Source of the DNA: Bin90 sp965214635
GTDB taxonomy: Bacteria; Chloroflexota; Dehalococcoidia; Lucifugimonadales; JADFKI01
Direction: 5' to 3'
DNA: 64,000 nucleotides
Assembly: GCA_965214635.1 (NCBI GenBank)
Contig: OZ243964.1
Location: 2,480,001 to 2,544,000 of the forward strand
The position numbers were made by a program, and so were the translations under genes. The notes beneath the pieces are model-generated. The model did not search any database. It saw only the letters and a program-made list of their open reading frames with translations, and was not told where the DNA came from. This document shows positions 57,001-64,000 of this stretch, piece after piece. Numbering within the stretch: the stretch's first letter is position 1; every line of letters starts with the position of its first letter.

Positions 57001-60000
57001 CGACCCTGATACTGAGGCAGAGGCTGACGACTCATACAGCGTCCAGATCTTCACGGACGATGATGGCGTCATCGGCAAGATAGAGACCAATCCCAAGCCG
57101 GTCGCTGTTGAAGCCTCGGGCTCGACGGTAATCTTCACCATCCGGGACACCGCAGATGGAAGGAACTTCAGCATCAACCCGCAGGGCGAGATAAAAATCG
57201 CGGTAGAAGATTTGGCGCCGGGCGTCTACACCATCATCGTAGATGTGTCGCTGCGCGACAATACAACCAGTGAGTACCGTTCGCCGCGCAGCATAGAGGT
57301 GCAGATAACGGCGGTGGATGCGCCGACCGCGGCGATGTTCTCGGATAGCGCGCCGAAGCGGGGCACGGTGGAAGCACCGGTAGAGTTCAACAACGACAAC
57401 ACCCCGTTCGATTTCGAGGACGAAGGCGAACTGGACAGGCGCAAGACGTCGGACCTCAGCGGCGAAGCCATCGGGCGCAAGGTGATAGACATAAGCGAGT
57501 TCGTGGACGATGCTGGCGGGCACGATATTGAATACGGCGTGCTGAACGCAGCAGACGACTCGGAGACGGATCTGTTCGAGTTCAGCACGGAAGCAGGCAT
57601 GAACGGCGTGCTGATGTCCACAGCTGCGTTGAGGTTCCACGACGATGACGATATGGACATCTACGAGCTGAAGTTGACGGCTGCAGACCAGAACCTCGGC
57701 GGGCTAGAACCGGACGAGCTGGAGTTCATGGTGACCGTAACCGAGCTGAGCGCGAAGTTCGCGGACGATGCGCCTGAAGAGGCGAAGGTAGACGCAGAGC
57801 CATTTGGGTCTGAAGAAGAAGCCGAAGCCATGGAGATAGTGGACTTTGGCGAGAAAGAAAGAGTCGGGGCCAATGACGTGTTCGCCTATGTGAACATCCC
57901 GATAGAGGTTCCTGGACTCAGCGACGACACGGACACCGATCGTGATGACCCAGTAGACGCAGTGCTTCACGAAGTGTCGTACGAAGTGTCAGACACGGTG
58001 AACTTCCAGATAAGCGAAGGCGGCTTGCTGCAGTCCACAGAAGCATTGAGGTTCCACAACGACCCAGACCTGGACGAGTACGAGCTGACGATAACGATTA
58101 AAGACGAGACGGTAGGCGAAGAGGACCATCACAAGATAACGATAACGGTAGATGGAGTGCCGCCGAAAGCGCAGGTAGTGTTTGATGTGGACGAGACGCA
58201 GGGCGCTGGAGACATCCCTGGAGCGCAAATCCGCTTTGAAGACTCTAACGGAGAGATAATAACGGACGACTACTTCATGGATCCTGACCTGTCGGGCGAT
58301 GCGAGTGAAGTGTTCGCAGTGTCAGACGAGGGACAGATAAGCATCCTAGAAGCGGCGATAGAGGCGAATGTACTAGACCAAGACGCAGGGGGGAACCCGG
58401 CGAACCGCTACATCCTGACGATAAAGGACGAGGATGCGGAGGGGGAGACGCTGGGCATTGTTACCATAAACATCATAGCGGTGGACGAGCCGCCGGTGTT
58501 TGTAGAGCCAGCGTTGATAGTAACGGTGGACGAGTCCAAGACAGCAGAGTTCGGCGAGCCGTACAGTGCGACTGATCCTGAGGGCACGGACGTAACCTTC
58601 ACGCTGAAAGAGCCGGAGGCAGACACGGCAGCCCCGCCGTTCGTGATAAGCGCTGCAGGTCAGCTGAGCGTGGCACCGGGCGAGACGCTGGACGCAGACG
58701 CGCAAGAAGACAACGACTATGCGCTGACGATAGTGGCGACGGACGAGACGGGCGTGGAGACCGAGCTGGAAATAACGGTTACGGTGCTGAACGCGAACGA
58801 CAAGCCGGAGTTCACGGACTTCATAACGAGCAAGACGATAGAAGAGACGCACACAAATGCGGACGGCGATGTGGTGTCGCCAATAGGCACAGAGCTGTAC
58901 GACTTTGAGGCGTCAGACGCGGACGATGGAGACACGCTGGACTACAAGCTGCGCGACGCAGACGACACGCGGTTCTTCGAGATCCACATAGAGACGGGCG
59001 TGCTGACCACGATAGCGGAGCTGGACTACGAGCCGGTGGTGAACGGAGTGCGGCAAATCCGCTCAGAGTACGGGATAGAGGTGTTGGTGGAGGATGACAG
59101 CGGAGCGACAGACGAAGTGCTGCTGCTGCTGACAATCACCAATGTGAACGACAACGCGCCAGAGATAGATGGTGCCGCGGCGTTGAGCGTGGCAGAGAAC
59201 ACGGTGGCGGGCGTAGCGCTGTCCACCTACACAGCGACAGACCTAGACGGGGACGAGATAGAGTTCAGCATAAGCGATGAAGACAACTTCACGATGGACG
59301 CGAGCAGCGGAGTGCTGTCCACAGAAGCGCCGCTAGACTACGAGTCGCGGGTGTCGTACCCGGTGACGGTGACGGCATCAGACGGACTGCACAGCGCGTC
59401 GTTGCCGGTAACGATAACGGTAACGAACGAGGCAGACGGGATAGAGTCGATAGATGTGTCGAAGGCGAACCCGGTGCCGGCGCCGCTGATAGTGGGTGAC
59501 CCGAACACGGCGTTGGGGGACACGCGCACAGACCGCTTCGGTCGTCCGGACGACCTGCCAGCGACGGATGAGCCGAGCGAGGGCCAGACAGCGCCAGAGC
59601 TGTTCGTGGAGACCGAGCACGCGAGCTGGGGCACGGTGCTGCGGATAGAGGTAACGGCAGAGCAGATAGACCCGGGCTGCGACGGCGGGAACTGCGTGGT
59701 GGTGAACCTAGAGGCATCAGATTCAGACGACACGCTGAACCTTCAGGCGTACCGTCTAGAGCACACGCCGAACAAGTTCGCAGCGGCAGTGCTGCTGGTG
59801 TCGGAGAACCCGACAGAGGGCACATCGGCGGTGTACAAGCACAGCGATGGCGGGATAGCGCGCCTAGATGTGGACGAAGAGGACACACTGACGATAGAGT
59901 TTGGCGGTCAGTCGACGATAAGCGAGACGGTGTCGATAGAGAACGAAGCGCCCGAGTTTGGTGACTTCACGCCGGAGCACGAAGCGTCGATAGACGATGA

Positions 60001-62347
60001 AGAGGTGGAGTACTCGTTCACGGTAACGGACGCATTGTCGGGGTTGCCGGAGCCAGAGGATCTGCCTGACACAGATGGAGACGATGAGTACACCTCGGTG
60101 GTGGCGCTGGTGTCAAGCCAGCAGTGCCACAATGTGGAATCGGGCACAGCGGCTGACGACCTGCCAGATGGCACAGCGCTAGTGGTGACCTTGCACGATG
60201 ATGCGAGCATCTACTGCCCGCCGGGCAGCTCAAGGTACAACCTGATAAGCGATGCGAACGACTTTGACTCGATAGACGATGGGTTTGATGTGCTGACGGA
60301 GATAGACTTCGGCGGCGAGGGCACACACTATGTGACCTTCATAGCGTGCGATGCAGCAGGCAACTGCGTAGCGTACGACCCGGACGAGAACGAGTCGGAC
60401 GAAGCGCTGCTGGAGATAACGGTAGACACCACAGCGCCGAAGATATACGAGGCACGGACGGGTGTGGCGTGGGACGCATCAGGGGATGAGTACGACGACA
60501 ACCGCAAGTTCCTGCAAGTGGTGTTTGAGGACGCGTCAGACCTGAACGAAGAGACGATAGAGGCGGACGACTTCGTGGTTGAAGGGCACACGATAGCGCG
60601 CGTGCTGTGGTACGATACGCCCGACGACTTTGAGACGGACGAGACGCAGAACCGGTTCGCAGGCAAAGTGAACTCTAACTATCGGAACATAGCGCGTACG
60701 GTGTTCATAGAGCTGGAGGACGAGCTAGAGCCAGACGAGACTCCAGATGTGAGCGTGGTGCCGAACGGGATAGAGGACGAGGCAGCGAACGAGCAGGACG
60801 ACGACGAGATAGAGGCGGAGGACTGGATAGCGCCGAAGTTCACGGTGGAAAATCTGGCATCGCCGCTAGAGACGCCGCAGTCTCAGGAGCTGGCAGGTGA
60901 GGACGACAAGGTCGTGTTCACGGTGAGTTCAGACGAGCGATTGAGTGCGACGCGTCCGACGATAACGGTGACCTATGTGAACGCGCCTGCAGGTTGCGTG
61001 AACACGAACGGAGTGGACGGAGAACGCGGACATATCCGCAGCAGCGACAGCGGCAAGGAAGCGTATGCTGACTGCGCAGAGAGCGGAGACATAGCGGACG
61101 ACACGATAAGTTCTGTGGTGAAGAAAGACACCACGAACCAGTGGACGGTGACGGTGAACAAGCCTGACGAGACGGGCTACTACAACATCCACATATCGGG
61201 TACAGACCGCTCGCCGCAGGCAAACTTGGGCAGCGAAGGCGTTAAGCCTGGAAGCATCGTGACCAACTTCTTCGAGCGCGATGGAGATGTGAACGCAGAC
61301 GATGCGCACTTCTTCGAGGCAGACCTGAACCTGCCGAAGCCACGGGTGGTGATAAGCGGCGTGGACGCCGGTGAGACCGACCCCGCGGTGGAGGTGAAGT
61401 CGCCGCTGTTCATAGAGATAGACTTCAGCAGCCCGTTCCTGCCGGACTGTGTGCCGGGCAAGAAGCGCGGAGACAACACAGACGACTGCACGGCAGAGAC
61501 GAGCGAGTACGCAGAGGACAACTTCGACAAGGTGACCATCACGCTGTTAGAGTTGGACGGAATAGAACTAGATCCGGTCGAGCGTGCGAAATCCACAGAC
61601 GGTGGTGAGACCTTCTTGGTGTCGCTGACAGATGCGGAGATAAGCATAGGCGAGCACGAGCTGAAGATAGAAGCGGTGGACATGGCCGGCAACGAGCTGG
61701 ACGACACGCTAGAGATAGACTTTGAGGTTGAAGAGCGAGACGCGTTCACACGGCGTCTGAACCCGGGCTGGAACTTGGTGAGCCTGCCGGGCGAGCCACT
61801 GGACAACAGCATAAGCGCGGTGTTCGGCACGGAGATGGAAGTGCGAACAATCTACACCTACGACCCGGTGGTGCCGGGCGGCTGGCAGGTGGCAGTGCGC
61901 GAGACGCTTGAGAGCGAGTGGCAGGGCGACCTGACAGCGATCTCGTCCAAGCGCGGCTACTGGATACTGGGAGATGCCATCCAAGACCTAGAGGTGATAA
62001 TCCCGAGGTTGGCAGGTGGAGCGACAGGCACAGGCACGCCATTGCCGCCGCCGTCAGTGCCAGTGTACGCAGGCTGGAACCTGATCCCAGTGCTGGACAT
62101 CACAGGCAACGCGCTGGACACGGACCACGCGCTAGGTGCGCGGGACTACCTGCAGAGCCTAGACGATGGGCTGGACTTGGCGCGGGTGCTAGGGTTTGAC
62201 ACGATAACGAACCAGTGGCACACGGTGCTGGCGCCTGAGGGCGATGGCCCAGAGGACGGAGACTTGCAGATAGGTTCGGCGTACTGGATCTTCCTGCGGG
62301 CATCTGGCACGCTGGTGCCGGGCGAGCGCATAATCCCGGACTCATAA
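54023..62347 (+). CDS. Giant secreted cadherin-like repeat protein
   Basis: A 2774-residue surface or secreted protein. It starts with a signal peptide (FAIAIIAAFGAMLI ... VFAQA). Residues 45-1090 hold eight tandem modules of about 115 residues (VHFADQDDPSVAAADGESY ... TYNITLVAEVYD), separated at two places by Pro/Thr linkers (PTPTPTP). Residues 1100-1800 contain cadherin-like domains (NVNDNAPEI, TVDESKTAEFGEPYSATD). Further beta-rich domains follow, and the end has two GWN modules (PGWNLVSLPGE, AGWNLIPVLD). There is no LPXTG or C-terminal anchor helix. An adhesion or envelope role is inferred. Codon choice shifts from A/T-richer to strongly GC-rich near 57000, between the repeat block and the rest. 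Confidence 0.85.
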   Translation: MSRRLVPYLFAIAIIAAFGAMLIGNGQGAIKPVFAQALPTPSASTTVVFVNQDNPSDAAADTDSYTYNVNTNEAVANALVATIPPALLWDTAPGSSFSDYRPHYSIRTETGDGADHDKFDIDNESGEITIAAGQTLTANTYNITLKAQIWDTNLNKLITPADDTNIAPPDSINVAFIVSDTAATATPPPTATPTPTPTPTPTPTPTPTPTPTPTPDPSVPLVRFASQANPSVAAEDDESYSYTVLASDAVASAVIDTIPPALLLHTATGQTASYSISLGSVDHDKFQIEASTGQLSFASGIFPLGVGLYEIQLVANVVHSGVMVDPSVSDSINVNINVSNPPPPPTVHFAKQDDPSVPAADTDSYSYTVQKADATANAAISTVQSIIADAESGQRAHYTLDTTGGSDYNLFSINTRSGALTVISTLFSATLSAQTYNITLKAEVYDSNNAFVSGSTSDTIDVAIEVVEQTGPTPVPTATPTGPTPVPTATPTPDPSVPTVHFASQADPSVAAADSDSYAFEILEGDAVASAAVGTIPPAILVNAETGQRANYKVDREGLAVPLFNIDARSGAITVNTGLVGNLTVQTYNITLKAEVYGPSGSLVPNTVADEIDVAIEVIPPPEVHFADQDDPSVAAADGESYTFTVPQGDAPSGATIGTIPPAILVNAETGQRANFRIGTESGHGSHHALLAIDAVSGEITVGSQTLNKSTYNITLVAEVYDANDTLVADTETDEIDVVIEVVLPTVHFADLDNPSEVQDGDYKFTILGDDAVNGASVGTAQTIVVNLPSTHSYEVHFRIGRHSSQGADHDKFAIGDTSGEITITQATLPEATYNITLVAEVYDSFSNTGTPDTIDVAIEVIHPEARFTEQDGSEATSNYEFTINETESTPGATIYTVQATIVNASTGQRPNFEIVGGANASDFDIDPVLGEIKVDAAVSPNLLETASPYRIDLRVQVYDSSNALVASGIVDTISVVINVVTYFDTIDITTQDDPDTEAEADDSYSVQIFTDDDGVIGKIETNPKPVAVEASGSTVIFTIRDTADGRNFSINPQGEIKIAVEDLAPGVYTIIVDVSLRDNTTSEYRSPRSIEVQITAVDAPTAAMFSDSAPKRGTVEAPVEFNNDNTPFDFEDEGELDRRKTSDLSGEAIGRKVIDISEFVDDAGGHDIEYGVLNAADDSETDLFEFSTEAGMNGVLMSTAALRFHDDDDMDIYELKLTAADQNLGGLEPDELEFMVTVTELSAKFADDAPEEAKVDAEPFGSEEEAEAMEIVDFGEKERVGANDVFAYVNIPIEVPGLSDDTDTDRDDPVDAVLHEVSYEVSDTVNFQISEGGLLQSTEALRFHNDPDLDEYELTITIKDETVGEEDHHKITITVDGVPPKAQVVFDVDETQGAGDIPGAQIRFEDSNGEIITDDYFMDPDLSGDASEVFAVSDEGQISILEAAIEANVLDQDAGGNPANRYILTIKDEDAEGETLGIVTINIIAVDEPPVFVEPALIVTVDESKTAEFGEPYSATDPEGTDVTFTLKEPEADTAAPPFVISAAGQLSVAPGETLDADAQEDNDYALTIVATDETGVETELEITVTVLNANDKPEFTDFITSKTIEETHTNADGDVVSPIGTELYDFEASDADDGDTLDYKLRDADDTRFFEIHIETGVLTTIAELDYEPVVNGVRQIRSEYGIEVLVEDDSGATDEVLLLLTITNVNDNAPEIDGAAALSVAENTVAGVALSTYTATDLDGDEIEFSISDEDNFTMDASSGVLSTEAPLDYESRVSYPVTVTASDGLHSASLPVTITVTNEADGIESIDVSKANPVPAPLIVGDPNTALGDTRTDRFGRPDDLPATDEPSEGQTAPELFVETEHASWGTVLRIEVTAEQIDPGCDGGNCVVVNLEASDSDDTLNLQAYRLEHTPNKFAAAVLLVSENPTEGTSAVYKHSDGGIARLDVDEEDTLTIEFGGQSTISETVSIENEAPEFGDFTPEHEASIDDEEVEYSFTVTDALSGLPEPEDLPDTDGDDEYTSVVALVSSQQCHNVESGTAADDLPDGTALVVTLHDDASIYCPPGSSRYNLISDANDFDSIDDGFDVLTEIDFGGEGTHYVTFIACDAAGNCVAYDPDENESDEALLEITVDTTAPKIYEARTGVAWDASGDEYDDNRKFLQVVFEDASDLNEETIEADDFVVEGHTIARVLWYDTPDDFETDETQNRFAGKVNSNYRNIARTVFIELEDELEPDETPDVSVVPNGIEDEAANEQDDDEIEAEDWIAPKFTVENLASPLETPQSQELAGEDDKVVFTVSSDERLSATRPTITVTYVNAPAGCVNTNGVDGERGHIRSSDSGKEAYADCAESGDIADDTISSVVKKDTTNQWTVTVNKPDETGYYNIHISGTDRSPQANLGSEGVKPGSIVTNFFERDGDVNADDAHFFEADLNLPKPRVVISGVDAGETDPAVEVKSPLFIEIDFSSPFLPDCVPGKKRGDNTDDCTAETSEYAEDNFDKVTITLLELDGIELDPVERAKSTDGGETFLVSLTDAEISIGEHELKIEAVDMAGNELDDTLEIDFEVEERDAFTRRLNPGWNLVSLPGEPLDNSISAVFGTEMEVRTIYTYDPVVPGGWQVAVRETLESEWQGDLTAISSKRGYWILGDAIQDLEVIIPRLAGGATGTGTPLPPPSVPVYAGWNLIPVLDITGNALDTDHALGARDYLQSLDDGLDLARVLGFDTITNQWHTVLAPEGDGPEDGDLQIGSAYWIFLRASGTLVPGERIIPDS

Positions 62348-62410
62348 TCCCGGCCACACAACCCCTAATTACGAAACCGACTCACTAGCACGGAAGACGA
62401 CTTGAAGCGC

Positions 62411-62442
62411 GAACCTCCCCCACACTGGGGGAGGTTCTTTTT
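62411..62442 (+). terminator. Rho-independent terminator of the giant gene
   Basis: A 12-bp perfect stem (GAACCTCCCCCA with TGGGGGAGGTTC), loop CAC, followed by five T's. A second copy of the 3' arm (GGGGGAGGTTC, 62491-62501) with its own TCTTTTT tract lies 50 bases downstream and could compete for the same 5' arm. Confidence 0.85.
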
Positions 62443-62579
62443 GGGGGCATCGAGACCGATTGTGCGTGTTGCGCGTTCGCTATTTCTATCGGGGGAGGTT
62501 CTCTTTTTGACGGGCGCACGATTAGCCGCTGCTTGCCAGGGTCAGGGAAAGCGCACTTTCCAGCGAACTGCTCGCCCGC

Positions 62580-62608
62580 TTGACAGCTTCCCCGCAGCCG
62601 CCTAGCAT
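62580..62608 (+). promoter_or_regulatory. Promoter for the amidase gene
   Basis: TTGACA (62580-62585), a 17-base spacer and TAGCAT (62603-62608), about 90 bases before the amidase ATG. The -35 box is perfect; the -10 box matches at four of six positions. Confidence 0.45.
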
Positions 62609-62698
62609 AGGATTATGCCACGCTCCGGCAAGGCTATCTTGTGGGAGCGCGCTGAATCTCTATACGATAATTCTCAGTTGACCATAGCGAGGAATCTC

Positions 62699-64000
62699 AT
62701 GAGTACAACCCACAATCTTGACGAGTCCCTGGCGTTTGCGCCTGCGACCGAACTGCGGCGCCTCATCGCCGACAAGCAGGTGTCGCCGGTGGAACTGACG
62801 GCACTGTATTACGAGCGAATAGAGCGGCTCGACCCTCAGCTGAACGCCTACCTGACGCTGACGCAGGATGCGGCGATGGACGCAGCTGCTGCCGCTGAGC
62901 AAGCCGTCATGCGCGGCGACGATCTCGGGGCGCTGCACGGAGTCCCTATCTCTATTAAAGACTTGGAAATCACGAAAGGCGTCCGCACTACGAGCGGCTC
63001 ACTTGCGTTCAAAGATCGCATCCCGGAGGAGGATTCGGTTGTGGTGGAGCGTGTGCTCGGCGCAGGCGCAATTATGCTGGGCAAGACAAACACGCCCGAG
63101 TTTGGGCATCGCGGCACGACCGAAAATCTGCTCGGAGATGCATGCCGCAACCCATGGAACACCGAGCGCACTTCGGGCGGCTCGAGCGGCGGTGCGGCGG
63201 CAGCACTTGTGGCAGGGCTGTGTCCCATATCCACGGGCAGCGACGGCGGCGGCTCTATACGCATCCCCGCCAGCTTCTGCGGCGTCTACGGCATAAAGCC
63301 AACGCAGGGTAGGGTGCCGCGCTACGGTGGCAAAGGAGCACCCGCCGTAGCCAACCAGACTAGCCAATCCGGCCCCATCACGCGCACGGTGGCGGACGCT
63401 GCGTTGCTGCTGCAAGTCCTCGCCGGCTGGGACGCCCGCGATGTTACATCCCTGCGCGACACTCCCGCCGACTACACTGCCGCCCTCGATGCTGACATAG
63501 ACGGGCTGCGAATGGCGTGGAGCGCCGATTTCGGCTATGCCGCCGTCGACCCCGAAGTCGTGTCCGTGTGTGTCGGCGCAGCAAAGGTGTTCGAAGATGC
63601 GGGATGTGGCGTGAACTATGACGGCTTCGGCTTCGAGTCGCCGCAAGAGGCGTTCCGTGTCATCTTCACCACGAACACCTACGCCTCGCAGGGCTATTTG
63701 CTGCACGACCGTCCGGACGAGCTTACGGATTATGCTCGCGACGGGATGGAGCGTGGCGCGGCGTACACAGCGGCGGATTATGCCAAGGCGCTAGGCGAAT
63801 TAGACCAATTGCGTGGGCAGTTTGACGCACTTTTCGACGAGTACGACCTACTGCTGTCACCCACGATGGCTGTGCCGGCGTTCCGAGTCAACGAGCATCC
63901 AGCCACGATTGGCGGACAGGCTCAGGTGGATGCGTTCTTCGGCTACCTGCCGTTCACCTACCCCATCAATGCGATAGGGCACCCGGCGGCGAGTGTGCCG
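62699..64000 (+). CDS. Amidase signature family enzyme, 3' end outside window
   Basis: The first 434 residues of an amidase-signature hydrolase (GatA, fatty acid or indoleacetamide amidase type). The Ser-cisSer-Lys triad is present: Lys87 (ISIKDLE), Ser162 (GGSSGG) and Ser186 (GGGSIRIP), with the usual 24-residue spacing between the serines. The start ATG has AGGA seven bases upstream. No gatB or gatC is next to it in the window, so a stand-alone catabolic amidase is more likely than a tRNA amidotransferase subunit. The gene continues past the window end. Confidence 0.88.
   Translation, partial: MSTTHNLDESLAFAPATELRRLIADKQVSPVELTALYYERIERLDPQLNAYLTLTQDAAMDAAAAAEQAVMRGDDLGALHGVPISIKDLEITKGVRTTSGSLAFKDRIPEEDSVVVERVLGAGAIMLGKTNTPEFGHRGTTENLLGDACRNPWNTERTSGGSSGGAAAALVAGLCPISTGSDGGGSIRIPASFCGVYGIKPTQGRVPRYGGKGAPAVANQTSQSGPITRTVADAALLLQVLAGWDARDVTSLRDTPADYTAALDADIDGLRMAWSADFGYAAVDPEVVSVCVGAAKVFEDAGCGVNYDGFGFESPQEAFRVIFTTNTYASQGYLLHDRPDELTDYARDGMERGAAYTAADYAKALGELDQLRGQFDALFDEYDLLLSPTMAVPAFRVNEHPATIGGQAQVDAFFGYLPFTYPINAIGHPAASVP

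Noticed and set aside
57032..62361. Many long minus-strand frames opposite the giant gene
   Set aside because: They mirror the repeat- and GC-rich codon pattern of the plus-strand gene, have no ribosome sites and show low-complexity Ser/Pro/Arg sequence.
62402..62605. Possible 67-residue gene after the giant gene
   Set aside because: It runs straight through the strong terminator stem and has no recognisable product.
1..64000. tRNA and rRNA genes
   Set aside because: I looked for T-loop patterns such as GGTTCGAATC in the gaps and found none convincing; a tRNA search program would be decisive.

Overview
The window reads as a chromosomal segment of an uncultured, moderately GC-rich bacterium. 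The gene mix points to Chloroflexota, Dehalococcoidia/SAR202-like: three divergent enolase-superfamily dehydratases, many FAD/acyl-CoA oxidoreductases, MEP-pathway IspH, a NurA-HerA pair, bacterial EndoQ, SelB, a Uma2-family gene and a giant cadherin-like surface protein. The placement is inference from gene content; no rRNA or tRNA gene was recognised.

Layout. 1-1714: two insertion sequences side by side. The first is cut by the window start and has a two-frame transposase joined at an A7 slippery site. The second is an IS1-family element with a broken InsA. 1815-4301: flippase-like membrane protein and FAD oxidoreductase, followed by a shrunken IS1 remnant. 4983-12473: mostly minus-strand metabolism (carotenoid-desaturase-like oxidoreductase, DUF2071, aldo/keto reductase, ComB-like phosphatase, IspH, acyl-CoA dehydrogenase, methyltransferase). 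12638-18032: ruvB with a good promoter and a heterodimeric ABC exporter. 18109-24444: Calx-beta remnant, gamma-glutamyltransferase, RraA-like protein, SDR epimerase, EndoQ, PPOX-fold protein. 24569-34391: two MFS transporters, DgkA, DNA polymerase I, solute-binding protein and beta-propeller lipoprotein. 34622-42468: selB, nurA, a small linker gene, herA, then a tandem array of three and a half copies of a two-TM protein gene, and a MOSC protein. 42630-50924: three enolase-superfamily genes with two small metallopeptidases, a lipoprotein, an MFS carrier and a YihY protein. 50964-53031: a segment bounded by inverted 26-bp ends that carries a decayed Uma2 gene, itself interrupted by a second IS1 copy with an 8-bp target duplication. 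53228-64000: a phosphodiesterase, a 23-bp perfect hairpin, an 8.3-kb gene for a secreted 2774-residue repeat protein, its terminator, and the first 434 codons of an amidase.

How the genes fit together. SelB/NurA/linker/HerA look like one transcription unit with genome-maintenance and translation functions; RuvB, PolA and EndoQ add to repair capacity. The enolase-superfamily genes, MFS carriers, RraA and aldo/keto reductase suit uptake and breakdown of sugar acids or related compounds. The accessory signals of most interest are the Uma2-carrying inverted-repeat element, whose right end matches the end of the IS at 1-869, and the tandem two-TM array next to herA, where every copy has a strong internal ribosome-binding site and a length-variable repeat tail.
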